Source of the DNA: CAVONV01 sp963697355
GTDB taxonomy: Bacteria > Acidobacteriota > Vicinamibacteria > Marinacidobacterales > DATDRI01
DNA: 64,000 nt
Direction of reading: 5' to 3'
Assembly: GCA_963697355.1 (NCBI GenBank)
Contig: CAVONV010000022.1
Location: 372,001 to 436,000 of the forward strand
Shown: positions 17,201 through 26,555 of the stretch, piece by piece
Position numbering within the stretch: position 1 is the stretch's first letter
Layout of the letters: each line of letters begins with the position of its first letter
Program-made: the position numbers and the translations under genes
The notes under the pieces: generated by a model
Told to the model about the DNA's origin: nothing
The model's input: the letters and a program-made list of their open reading frames with translations, nothing else
Databases searched by the model: none

Positions 17201-18172
17201 GGCTCCTTTTTGGGGCGATACCTCGGCGTTTACCAGCTCACGGTCCCCAAAAAGCTCCCGATAAGCTCGAGGCAGAAAAGCCGCGCCCAATAATGCATTG
17301 CCCAACATGAAGGTCAAGTGCGCCGCTAGACTGTAGGCCAGGAGCGCCGAGGCTTGTCCGTCTGTTTCCCCATGAAAATAGATCCAGGCGGCCTGCGTGG
17401 TCCCCAGATGGGCGATAGTAATGGGCAGGGCGCCAACGATGAAGATGATGGGTAGTGTCGCCAAGAGACTCAAGAAGGGAAGCTCAATCCCGAAACTTCG
17501 GATCGCGTATGTGTGGACGGCGGCGGACGCAATGAGCAAAGGCGCTTTCAGTAGTAGCACTTGAACGTAGCGCTTCAAAGGCGCAATCCGAAACGTTCTT
17601 AGCAGTTGCCAATTCGGTGGCGTGAGGAGGCGTCCGACAATCTGGAGATGCCCCTTGATGTAGAGGAGAAAGACGCACCATGCAATGGCGACTGCAAGCG
17701 GTACAAAGAAAAGCGCCTTGGGCGCTCGATCGGCCACCAAACACATGCCGATGGTTGCCCACAAGACGAGGTGTGTTTTCTGCAAGAGATCGAGGAAAAA
17801 GATGCTGCTCGCAATCTCGAGAACCGGCGCCGCCATTCTTCGGCTCAAATAAACGACCATGGCACCTTGGGAGAGCTTGTGGTTGAGAACGGAGATCAGG
17901 TAGTCGACGGCACGCACCGGTAGAAGATCCCTGTACTTGATTGGGCCGTGGAACCAACGCACCACGGCAAGGAGTACCAGAGTGTCCAGGGCGAAGTATA
18001 GGACGGAGAAGGGTATAAGGGCGCTGAAAAAGAGTGCGTAGTCCGCGCCGGCCAAGGCTTCCTTGAACCTCCCGAAAGGGACCTTTCGGAAGATCAAGAC
18101 GAAGATGAGAATGGTCAAAACCGGTGCAACAACTGGCCGGATTTTTTTCCAGGTCGATGCGAGTTGCGTCAA
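17189..18172 (-). CDS. Lysylphosphatidylglycerol synthase TM-like (UPF0104) membrane protein
   Basis: 327 residues with about eight transmembrane helices and the general layout of the LPG-synthase TM/flippase-like family (PF03706 type): a membrane-bound N-terminal pair, a helical hairpin after residue 100, and GALPITIAHLGTTQAAWIYF near the end. There is no aminoacyl-transferase domain, so lysyl transfer is not expected; stand-alone members are thought to move lipids or lipid-linked sugars. It starts inside the end of npdG by 4 bases, making it the third gene of the cofE-npdG operon. A link to F420 is not known and may only be co-transcription. Confidence 0.75.
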   Translation of the reverse strand: MTQLASTWKKIRPVVAPVLTILIFVLIFRKVPFGRFKEALAGADYALFFSALIPFSVLYFALDTLVLLAVVRWFHGPIKYRDLLPVRAVDYLISVLNHKLSQGAMVVYLSRRMAAPVLEIASSIFFLDLLQKTHLVLWATIGMCLVADRAPKALFFVPLAVAIAWCVFLLYIKGHLQIVGRLLTPPNWQLLRTFRIAPLKRYVQVLLLKAPLLIASAAVHTYAIRSFGIELPFLSLLATLPIIFIVGALPITIAHLGTTQAAWIYFHGETDGQASALLAYSLAAHLTFMLGNALLGAAFLPRAYRELFGDRELVNAEVSPQKGALSL

Positions 18173-18837
18173 AGAATGGACCTCAGTCCGGTGATTCGTA
18201 TCCCAGCATGTTTGCTGGAATGAGCCTTGTTGACTTGGAGAAGAACTCCGGTCATGGCCTCGATGGTTCTGGAGTTCCGAAGCGGTCCGGCATCGATTCC
18301 TCTGAGGCCGGTTCGTGCAATGAGACCGATTGCCTCTTGTCGAGCCTCGGCGACATCGCCACAGACGAGGACGTCATCTTCGATTTCCTTGTCGAGGGCT
18401 CTTAGTCCGACAGCCGAGACGGTTTGAAAGGCTGCGACGACCCGAGTCCTTTCCGTCAGTAATTCTTGAGCCTCTTCGGCGGCCGAGGGCCTGTCGAGTG
18501 GTCCGGGTGGCCAAATCACTGTAGCGACCATGACGAGTTTCCTCTCGAGGTCTTTTTGGAGCATTGCGAGCGTTTCCAAGTGCCCTTGGTGAGGAAGTGC
18601 CGAGACGATTGCCTCCGCTCGAGAGGCAACGTCACTGTTGGTCAGACCGCGGACAGCCTCATGACCCAGTTGCTTGTTGAGCTCGAGTGCCACGCTTGCC
18701 GCCTTGGCCGCATCCCGTGAGCCCAGTAGAATCTCCACTCCGCCGTGAACCCAGCGCAATGCCAGGCCTTGGCCCTCTTTTCCGGTCCCACCAAGAATGC
18801 CAATCAATTTGTTCGGTCCATCTAAGTTTTGATTCAT
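18169..18837 (-). CDS. npdG: NADPH-dependent F420 reductase
   Basis: 222 residues. The N-terminal Rossmann motif GILGGTGKEGQGLALRW is typical of F420H2:NADP+ oxidoreductases (Fno/NpdG), and GSRDAAKA follows at the expected place for NADP phosphate binding. The middle (VSALPHQGHLETL, VATVIWPPG) and the C-terminal GIDAGPLRNSRTIEAMT also match. It moves hydride between NADPH and coenzyme F420. It overlaps cofE by 4 bases (ATGA), tying it to F420 synthesis. No F420-dependent dehydrogenase was found in the window. Confidence 0.9.
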   Translation of the reverse strand: MNQNLDGPNKLIGILGGTGKEGQGLALRWVHGGVEILLGSRDAAKAASVALELNKQLGHEAVRGLTNSDVASRAEAIVSALPHQGHLETLAMLQKDLERKLVMVATVIWPPGPLDRPSAAEEAQELLTERTRVVAAFQTVSAVGLRALDKEIEDDVLVCGDVAEARQEAIGLIARTGLRGIDAGPLRNSRTIEAMTGVLLQVNKAHSSKHAGIRITGLRSIL

Positions 18838-19589
18838 CGGAACAAATCCTTTTCAGGGGCTCGGATGAGGTCCTTTCCCTTACCGCGGCCGGGCTTGAAA
18901 GCGTAGCCGCGAATGAGAGCGACGGGGACTCGGTCGAGTTTACCCATGACGAGCTCCGCTGCCGCCGCCAATTCATCGGCAGCAGCAATGAGTGTTGCAG
19001 TAAGCGGTCTGCCTTGCGGGTCCTTTTGGCCCTGATAGTCGACCAGCGGAACCATCCCGTTGACGCCGATAGCGACGTTGGTGAGTCCTTCCCTCCAGGG
19101 TCTACCAAAGGTGTCCGAGATGATGACAGCGATCTTGACCTTCATTCTTTTTTGAAACGTGCGTTTCAGCTTTGCGGCGGAGCGGTCTGGATCTTCCGGG
19201 AGGAGGGTCACGGTGTCCATATGTGGGATATTGGACGCATCGACACCTGCATGAGCACAAACAAACCCATGGTTGGTTTCAGCGATGAGGACACCCCGGT
19301 CCATTTTTACGATACGGCGGGCCTCGGACAAAACGACTTCAATCGAACGTGCGTCTTTACCGGCTTCGCGACCGAAACGTTCGGCCAAGCTTGAAGGAGT
19401 GATCTCATCTAAACGGACGAGTCTGCCCTCGGCTTTGGATACCACCTTTTGCGTGAATACTAGAATGTCACCGTCCTGGATTCTTAGCCTCTGGCGCCGG
19501 CAAGACTGCTCGACCAGGGCCACCAGATCGCTATCCGGAGTCACTTCGGGGATGCCCTGAAGACCGAAAATTCGTATCTCACGATTCAT
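18834..19589 (-). CDS. cofE: Coenzyme F420-0:L-glutamate ligase
   Basis: 251 residues, the size of stand-alone CofE. Motifs: GDILVFTQKVVSKAEGR near residue 40 (GTP/substrate site), ETNHGFVCAHAGVDASN (about 105), and ISDTFGRPWREGLTNVAIG (about 160), plus a C-terminal RGYAF. CofE adds glutamates to F420-0 with GTP. It lacks the C-terminal FMN domain of the mycobacterial FbiB fusion. First gene of the minus-strand operon cofE-npdG-membrane protein. Other F420 genes (cofC, cofD, cofGH) are not in the window and are expected elsewhere. Confidence 0.94.
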   Translation of the reverse strand: MNREIRIFGLQGIPEVTPDSDLVALVEQSCRRQRLRIQDGDILVFTQKVVSKAEGRLVRLDEITPSSLAERFGREAGKDARSIEVVLSEARRIVKMDRGVLIAETNHGFVCAHAGVDASNIPHMDTVTLLPEDPDRSAAKLKRTFQKRMKVKIAVIISDTFGRPWREGLTNVAIGVNGMVPLVDYQGQKDPQGRPLTATLIAAADELAAAAELVMGKLDRVPVALIRGYAFKPGRGKGKDLIRAPEKDLFR

Positions 19590-19731
19590 GGTTCTACCTT
19601 AAGAAACATCTCACGACCGAAAGAACGCATTATCTCAGCAACGCCCACGGCACCCAACTCCCGGAATGTCGAATGGGCGGTGTGAAAGGTCAGGCCGAGG
19701 AGTGTGAGGTGAAGAGGCCGATGGAATCGCA

Positions 19732-20577
19732 TTATCGCGGGCGTGTGTCCATCGCGTCGGTCGCCACTTTTTCTTCCGTGCTGACCGTGTATTTCTTGTA
19801 GTCGGAATAGCTGAATGTCATGTGACGGTTGTATTTCTTGAAAAAATAGAAACGACCTTTCAAGAAAACATCGATGCGGTCCAGCAGCCAAATTTCGTCA
19901 CCTATGTGGACTTGCTCAGCCACGGCTTCCGTCCCCTTGGATATTCGTCCAAAGAGACCTAGGGCGAACTTCATTTCGTTTCGGAACCGAATATGAAGTT
20001 TGGCGATTTGATTCCGAACAGGGTCAATCCAAATGGTCCCTTCGGTTCGGTGAAGGAGCTTCGTAGCCCGCGAGTGCGGTTTGTAACCAGGAAGAGGCGA
20101 AAACTCGAAAACTCGGACCCGCCTACCACTGAGATCCGCATCGGGTAAGGCGGAAAACTCGAAGACCTCCAGGGCTTCGCGGACCCGGGACTCGAAGCGC
20201 CCCACGCGGCGCTTCAAGTTCTCATTCTTGTCCTCTAACTCCGTCGGAGAGAGCTCGAGACTCTCTTCTATGTACTTCTGGAACTTCTCCTCTTCCTTTT
20301 GTACTTCATTCTGAGTGAGCGGCTGTCCGTATTTGGCAATCAGTCGGCGGTACTCGCCCCCCGGAGCCGGTGTGACTTCGAAGGTTTCTTCCTCCCTGCG
20401 CCTGGCCGTTCCGTCTTTGCGACTATCCTCGGTTCGAACGGTTTCGATATAGGTATATTGACGCTGAAGCTCTTGGTTCCTTTCTTGGTTCTCAACGACC
20501 CGCAGAAGGAGGGCCCGCGCATCTTCTTGGGCGGGTGCAGGTATCAACGTGGCCGATAGCGTCAAGAGAAGAATCAT
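19732..20577 (-). CDS. Secreted protein resembling the LolA/LppX-fold sorting family
   Basis: 281 residues: a short signal sequence (ending APAQ), a charged helical region rich in Glu/Arg (about 20-130), then alternating beta strands (VRVFEFSPLPGYKP, TEGTIWIDPVRNQIAKLHIRF, GDEIWLLDRIDVFLKGRFYFFKKYNRHMTFSYSDYKKY). The TEGTIWID...IAKL pattern is common in acidobacterial proteins annotated as outer membrane lipoprotein-sorting proteins. Actual function is unknown. It lies 142 bases upstream of cofE in the same orientation, a gap large enough for a separate promoter. Confidence 0.62.
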   Translation of the reverse strand: MILLLTLSATLIPAPAQEDARALLLRVVENQERNQELQRQYTYIETVRTEDSRKDGTARRREEETFEVTPAPGGEYRRLIAKYGQPLTQNEVQKEEEKFQKYIEESLELSPTELEDKNENLKRRVGRFESRVREALEVFEFSALPDADLSGRRVRVFEFSPLPGYKPHSRATKLLHRTEGTIWIDPVRNQIAKLHIRFRNEMKFALGLFGRISKGTEAVAEQVHIGDEIWLLDRIDVFLKGRFYFFKKYNRHMTFSYSDYKKYTVSTEEKVATDAMDTRPR

Positions 20578-20648
20578 GAAGTCAGATGATATTCAGAAGC
20601 GCGCATCGCGAGCAAGTGGTGTATTGGCCCGGTCAAGTCGTTTTGTAT

Positions 20649-20665
20649 TGTTACAATTCGTAACA
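20649..20665. promoter_or_regulatory. Candidate operator palindrome in a divergent intergenic region
   Basis: TGTTAC-AATTC-GTAACA forms 6-bp inverted arms around a 5-base centre. It lies 72 bases before the minus-strand secreted protein gene and 143 bases before the response regulator start. Position suggests a regulator site; the binding protein is unknown. Confidence 0.35.
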
Positions 20666-20807
20666 GAATCAGTCTGAGACGGTTACGGCCCGATTCCGAT
20701 ACAGACAATGATATATAGTGAGCAGCATCCGCACGGCCAGGGACATCCGCCGCATCGGAGACCAACTTCGTGCCCCTGCCCGAGGCAAGTTAGTTGGAAG
20801 GACAGGA

Positions 20808-21461
20808 ATGGGTAAAAACGACGAATTGCAGCTTATTATAGCCGATGACCACCGTCTGTTCCGACAAGGACTTATGGCGCTGCTCGAACCCACGGCGTTT
20901 TTGGTCGTCGGAGAAGCGGGGAGCGGACTGGAGGCTGTGGAGAAGGTGCTCGTCTCGAGCCCCGACGTCATCCTATTGGATATCTTGATGCCTGGCATCG
21001 ACGGCATCGAGGCGGCCAGGAGAATCAACAACGCTAGCTCGAGGACCCAAATCGTTTTCCTGACCGACCATCACAACGAGGCTTACCTTCGTGAAGCTTT
21101 TGACGCCGGAGGCCGGGCCTATCTCCACAAGGATTGCTCCTTTGAGGACCTCCAAAAGGCTATTCGGCATGCCGCGCGGGGCGACTACTATCTCGCAGGG
21201 CCTTCCGGGCAGGATTTGGTCGTTGATTACATCAATGCGGTCGTCAAGACGCAGAAGCCCGGCGGGATCATGACGCGCCGGGAAAGAGAGATTGCTGTGT
21301 TGCTGGCCGACGGCTATTCGACGAAGGAAGCGGCTGTTGTTCTGGACATAAGCGCACGGACAGCAGAAGCGCATCGGGCCTCTATCATGAGGAAATTGGA
21401 TGCCCGTAATGTGGCAGACATCGTTAAGTACTGTATACGCAATCAGTTAATAGACTTGTAG
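20808..21461 (+). CDS. NarL/FixJ-type response regulator
   Basis: 217 residues from the ATG at 20808, chosen for the AAGGACAGGA just upstream; the open frame begins earlier at 20718. Receiver domain: acidic pair in IIADDHRLF, phosphoacceptor Asp in VILLDILMPGIDG, Thr in VFLTDHH and Lys in YLHKDCS. The C-terminal LuxR helix-turn-helix is complete (LTRREREIAVLLADGYSTKEAA is seen with M-T-R-R at its start, then SARTAEAHRASIMRKLDARN). No sensor kinase is adjacent, so it is an orphan. Targets are unknown. Confidence 0.93.
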   Translation: MGKNDELQLIIADDHRLFRQGLMALLEPTAFLVVGEAGSGLEAVEKVLVSSPDVILLDILMPGIDGIEAARRINNASSRTQIVFLTDHHNEAYLREAFDAGGRAYLHKDCSFEDLQKAIRHAARGDYYLAGPSGQDLVVDYINAVVKTQKPGGIMTRREREIAVLLADGYSTKEAAVVLDISARTAEAHRASIMRKLDARNVADIVKYCIRNQLIDL

Positions 21462-21475
21462 CTCCTGATAAGAGA

Positions 21476-21645
21476 GGTGTAGGAAGTAGAAAGTAGTGGC
21501 ATTTGCTTCCCCCTTCCTACTGACATGCCCCGGGCACGGTCTCGGGCACGGGGCAGACGCGGACGAATTCAGTTCCTGATGCGTGGACGTGCGGACCGTG
21601 CAGGTGCTTCCTCCTCCTTTCTCCTTCCTCCTTCCCCCTTTTCTC
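21476..21645. repeat. Dispersed intergenic element, copy B
   Basis: It starts with a purine tract (GTGTAGGAAGTAGAAAGTAG, 21477-21496) and ends with a pyrimidine tract (21607-21641). Inside are CCCCGGGCA (21528-21536), an internal GGGCACG repeat (21531-21553) and CAGTTCCTGATGCG (21570-21583). Order and sequence correspond to the element at 5584-5775. The whole gap from 21462 to 21750 otherwise holds no gene. Confidence 0.55.
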
Positions 21646-21750
21646 AAACTACGTATTAATACGAATATCTCTTCTGTCGGGAAGTCCTTAATATGGCTCG
21701 GATAACCATTTTGTAGAAGTGAAAAGGTCAACAAGGAGGATTTCGAAGAA

Positions 21751-23112
21751 ATGTCTGATTACGTGTCCGAGGTTATGGAGTGGGTTAAGGCCAAGAATCC
21801 GGCCGAGCCCGAGTTTCACCAGGCGGTCCAGGAAGTCGTCGAGTCGTCGCGCTGCGTCATGGACAAGCATCCCGAGTACAAGAACGCGAAGGTTCTCGAG
21901 CGGATCATCGAGCCCGAGCGCGTCATCATGTTCCGGGTCCCCTGGGTGGATGACCAGGGGAACATCCAGGTCAACCGCGGTTTCCGCATCGAGATGAACA
22001 GCGCCATCGGCCCTACAAGGGCGGCCTCCGCTTCCATCCTTCGGTGAACTTGGGCATTCTCAAGTTCCTGGCTTTCGAGCAGGTTTTCAAGAACTCCCTT
22101 ACCACTCTGCCCATGGGCGGTGGAAAGGGCGGTTCTGATTTCGATCCCAAAGGGAAAAGCGACAACGAAGTGATGCGTTTCTGTCAGAGCTTCATGACGA
22201 GCTTTGCCGTCACATCGGCCCGAATACGGACGTGCCCGCGGGCGACATCGGCGTGGGCGGCCGTGAGATCGGCTTCCTTTTCGGGCAGTACAAGCGTATT
22301 CGCAACGAGTTCACCGGCGTTCTCACCGGTAAAGGGCATCAACTGGGGCGGCTCCCTCATCCGGCCCGAGGCGACCGGCTATGGTGCGGTCTACTTCGCC
22401 GCCGAGATGCTCAGCACTCGGAACGAAACCCTGGAAGGCAAGACATGCTTGGTCTCCGGCAGCGGAAACGTGTCCCAGTACACCACCGAAAAGATGCTCG
22501 ATCTCGGCGGCAAGGTGGTGACGCTTTCCGACTCCGGCGGTTATATCTACGACCCCGAGGGCGTCGATCGCGACAAGCTCGCCTATGTGATGGATCTCAA
22601 GAATGTCCGCCGTGGCCGGATCAAGGAGTACGCCGAGAAGTACAAGAGCGCGACCTACACGCAGTCGACCCCGGCAAGGACTTCAACCCGCTTTGGGATC
22701 ATCAAGGCCGATTGCGCCTTCCCGAGTGCCACCCAGAACGAGATCAATGCGAAAGACGCCGCCAATCTGCTGAAGAACGGCGTCTACGTCGTTTCCGAAG
22801 GCGCCAACATGCCGAGCGTACCCGAGGCTGTCGAGAGCAGTTCCTCGAGGCCAAGATTCTCTACGGCCCCGGCAAGGCTGCCAATGCCGGCGGCGTATCC
22901 GTATCGGGACTCGAAATGTCCCAGAACAGCCTGCGGCTCTCCTGGACCCGCGAGGAAGTCGACAGCCGGCTCAGCGGCATCATGAAGAGCATCCACAGGC
23001 CTGCGTCGACGCTTCCGAACGCTTCGGAACTCCGGGCAACTACGTGAATGGCGCCAACATCGCCGGTTTCCTCAAGGTTGCCGACGCGATGATGGACCAG
23101 GGAGCCGTTTAA
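21751..23112 (+). CDS. gdhA: NADP-type glutamate dehydrogenase, many frameshifts
   Basis: Reassembled over three frames, this is a hexameric-type glutamate dehydrogenase of about 450 residues, which interconverts 2-oxoglutarate plus ammonia and glutamate. Conserved blocks: KGGLRFHPSVN, LPMGGGKGGSDFDPKGKSD (substrate-binding lysines), NTDVPAGDIGVGGREIG, GKTCLVSGSGNVSQY (Rossmann), CAFPSATQNEI and YGPGKAANAGGVSVSGLEM. I count seven or eight frame changes, for example one C missing at 22012-22014, one G missing near 22200, one G extra near 22334, and one C missing near 22999. Restoring each base gives the family sequence without other damage, so errors in the sequence are more likely than a pseudogene. 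GAGG precedes the start. A terminator follows. Confidence 0.9.
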
Positions 23113-23143
23113 GAAAAACGGTTGTCTTCTCCGAGTAGAATGG

Positions 23144-23179
23144 GAGCGGGGTGGAGTAATTCCGCCCCGCTCTATTTTT
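23144..23179 (+). terminator. Rho-independent terminator after gdhA
   Basis: A 12-bp stem (GAGCGGGGTGGA at 23144-23155 with TCCGCCCCGCTC at 23161-23172, one G-T wobble) with a 5-base loop is followed by TATTTTTT. It lies 31 bases after the gdhA stop. Confidence 0.92.
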
Positions 23180-23193
23180 TGGGGGAGAAGCCA

Positions 23194-26164
23194 CCGTGCC
23201 GGAGATCGAACTGCCCACCAAGGCACCCTGGTCGCGTTCGGAGCGATTCCACGGTTTCCAAGATTTGATGCGGTCATCGGGTCCAGGACATCATCCTGGT
23301 CGCGAGCCTTTACGATTCGTTCATTCTTTCCGAAGACGGTAAGCTCCACGAGCTGCTTCTGGACGAGTTCCTCGAGCTCGATCTTCATTACACACCCGGT
23401 TTGACCAGCGTCTCCTCGGGAGAAGAGGCCCTCGCCCTCGCGCGGGAGCAGAGCGGCTACAACCTGATTATCTCCTCCATGCATCTGGGGGATATGAGCG
23501 TGCTCGATCTGGCGCGGAGGCTGAGTGAACAAGTCTGAACGTACCGAGCATCCTTCTGGGATACGACAACCGAGACCTCACCGATTTCGTCAACAGGCAC
23601 GACGTTTCCGATATCGACAAGATCTTCCTGTGGCAGGGAGATGTCGCGTATTCTTCTCGCTATCGTGAAGTACATCGAGGACAAGATGAACGTGGCCCAC
23701 GATACGGGCGAGGTGGGCGTTCAAGCGGTCATCGTCATCGAGGACAACATACGCTTCTATTCATCGTTCTTGCCGATGATCTACACCGAACTCATGAAGC
23801 ACTCTCACGGTCTGCTTCCGGAAGGGATCAATCTTTCCCACAAGTTGATGCGTATCCGGGCTCGACCGAAGATTCTGCTTTGTAGCACCTATGAGGAAGC
23901 TTGGCACTATTTCAGCACCTATCCTGAAGAGATGCTCGGCATCATCTCGGACATCGAGTTTCCCCGCGAGGGACGACTGGACAACGAGGCGGGGGTGAAG
24001 TTCGCCACCGCGGTCAGGGATATCCGGCCGGACGTGCCCATCATGCTTCAATCGAGCCATCCGAGAAACGAAAAGCTCGCCCGCTCGGTGGGTGCTTCCT
24101 TCCTGCTCAAAGGCTCACCGGTCTTATTGAATCAGCTCCGAAGATTCATGGTCGAGAGTTTCGGCTTCGGTGATTTCGTTTTCCGAGGGCGAAGGGCATC
24201 GACGTCGGGCGGGCCCATGATCTGAAGAGCTTGGAGCAACAGCTTCACGCGTTCCCGAGGAGAGCCTCGGCTACCACGCCGAGAGAAACCACTTTTCGAA
24301 CTGGCTCAAGATGCGAACCGAGTTTGCCCTTGCCCATCGTTTGCGGCCGCGCAAGGTGTCGGACTATCCCACGCTCGAAGATCTGCGGCAGGATCTCATC
24401 CGTTCGCTCCACCAGTACCGTCGCGAACGGAATCGCGGCATGGTCGCCGATTTCGATCGGAGACACTTCGATGCGAGTAGGAGTTTTACTCGAATTGGAG
24501 GCGGCTCGTTCGGTGGCAAGGCCAGAGGGCTCGCGTTCATCAATGCTCTTCTCAACGAGTACGGGGTGGACCGTCAGTTTCCGGGCGTCAATATCGCCGT
24601 GCCTCCTTCAGTGGTTGTTGGAACGGACGTCTTCGACCGCTTCCTGGACGACAATGATCTGCGGGATTTTGCGATCGGGACCAACGACGACGATGAGATT
24701 CGAAGAACGCTTTCTCGCGGCACCTTTTCCGGAGGATATTCGAAAGGACCTGGCGTCGTTTCTGGATGCGATCCACTATCCGCTCGCCGTTCGCTCGTCC
24801 AGCCTGCTCGAAGACTCGCAGTATCAGCCCTTCGCCGGCATCTACGAAACCTATATGCTGCCGAACCACCATCAGGACGTGGAAGTCCGTCTCGAGCAGC
24901 TCATCGACGCCATCAAACGTGTTTACGCATCTACGTTCTCGGTGCATGCCAAGGCCTATCTGAGGGCTACGCCTTACCGGCTGGAGGAAGAGAAAATGGC
25001 GGTCATCTTGCAGAAACTGGTGGGATCGGTTCACGGGGAGCGGTTCTATCCTGATTTTGCCGGGGTTGCAAGGTCATACAACTTTTACCCGACCGCTCCG
25101 ATGACGAGCGAAGACGGGATCGCTGCGGTGGCGCTCGGACTGGGAAAGACGGTTTGCGACGGGGGGACGTGTATTCGTTTTTGCCCGAAGTATCCGCGTC
25201 ACTTGGTCCAATTCTCTTCCGTCAAAGACGTTCTCCAGAACTCCCAGAGACACTTCTTCGCCTTGGAGCTCAACGACGGCGACTTGAACCTCGACGGACA
25301 TGGAGGCGTCGAGCTCGTCGAGCTCGGTCTGGAAGCGGCGGAGGCAGATGGCACCCTGGCCGCTGTGGGAGCGACCTATTCTCCTGAAAATGACGCCGTC
25401 TACGATGGTCTTTCGCGCCCGGCGTGCGGCTAGTCAATTTCGCACCGGTTCTCAAGTATGGTCTATTCCCTTTGGCCGACATGCTCGACCTGTTGCTGAA
25501 GATCGGAGAGCACGGTACGCAGGGACCGGTTGAGTTGGAGTTTGCGGTGAATCTGAGCGGGGGAGGAAAGAGAACTTTGGGTTTCTGCAAATTCGACCGC
25601 TGGCCTTTCGCGTGAAGTGGAGGAATTGGAACTTGACGATGTAGAGACGCCCCAGCTCCTTTGTCGAAGCTCGACCGTGTTGGGCCACGGGAAAATCAGC
25701 GCTCTCAAAGATATCGTTGTCGTGGATTTCCATCGTTTCGAACGGAACCAGAGTCGCGAAGTCGCATCCGCCGTCGCTCGTTTCAATAGCAAGTCTCTGC
25801 GGGAGTTCCCTATTTGCTCATTGGTGTCGGCCGGTGGGGTTCGAGCGATCCGTTTCTGGGGATTCCGGTGACCTGGGATCAAATCGCAGGAGTTCGCGTC
25901 ATTGTCGAGGCGGGTTTTCGGGACTTTCGCGTGACTCCTTCCCAGGGGACACACTTCTTTCAGAATCTTACGTCTTGTCGTGTCGGATATTTCACGGTCA
26001 ATCCAGAAGTCGGAGAGGGTTTCGTGGATTGGGACTGGCTCAACCAGCAGGCTGTGGCGGAGAACGGTTGCGTCCGTCATCTACGGTTCGATGAGCCGAT
26101 CACCGTGAAGATGGACGGCAAGAAGAATGAGGGCATCATCTTCAAACCGGGACAGGGTGCTTGA
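23194..26164 (+). CDS. Receiver - PEP/pyruvate-binding domain fusion protein, many frameshifts
   Basis: Reassembled product of about 980 residues from a GTG at 23194 (MPEIELPTKAPWSRSERF). First a divergent receiver-like domain (23290-23640), then a second receiver (23660-24180) with EDN, phosphoacceptor-like Asp in IISDIEFPR and Lys in FLLKGS. From 24480 comes a PPDK N-terminal (PEP/pyruvate-binding) ATP-grasp domain: RIGGGSFGGKARGLAF, YPLAVRSSSLLEDSQYQPFAG, and a C-terminal LIGVGRWGSSDPFLGIPVTW. The phosphohistidine swivel and PEP-utilising barrel are absent, so PEP synthase or PPDK activity is not expected. At least eight frame changes occur, each flanked by well-conserved sequence. Similar two-receiver fusions occur in other bacteria; their role is unknown. 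Confidence 0.82.
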
Positions 26165-26384
26165 AAAGGAGCCCGTTTTTCGGGCGTCGAGGCGTCATCT
26201 TCCGTGGCGCGAGGAGTGTTTAACCTCATCCAATCCCCAAGCCCCTGATTCACAAACACACTCACATTCGAACGCTGCCCCGTCCCGCCGGAGTAAACGG
26301 TTGAAAAAGGGGAGCTGATATGAAGATAGAGCCCTAGTCTCGGACGAATCATAGTACATGGAAGACTGTCCCTTTTCTTGCAGT

Positions 26385-26505
26385 AGTCCGTGCCCGCGCC
26401 CCAGCCCGATGCAACTCTGTGGTACATACGATGCAAACGGTTTTCAGTGGGAACCGATCGGGCTCGGGCGGGGGAACGGGCCAGGAAACGGGCACGGGAG
26501 AAATC
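26385..26505. repeat. G/C-rich inverted repeat in a gene-free gap
   Basis: The left arm (CCGTGCCCG...AGCCCGAT, 26387-26412) pairs imperfectly with the right arm (ATCGGGCTCGGGCGGGGG...CGGGCACGGG, 26456-26500). Nearby, GACTGTCCCTTTTCT (26364-26378) resembles ACACTGTCCCCTTTTTTCT (26588-26606) on the other side. The GGGCACGG unit also occurs in the element at 21476-21645. The 391-base gap 26165-26555 holds no gene. Confidence 0.5.
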
Positions 26506-26555
26506 AGGTTTTCCGCTTCTGCAAAAACGATGGCTGACATGAAGATTCGGCATCT

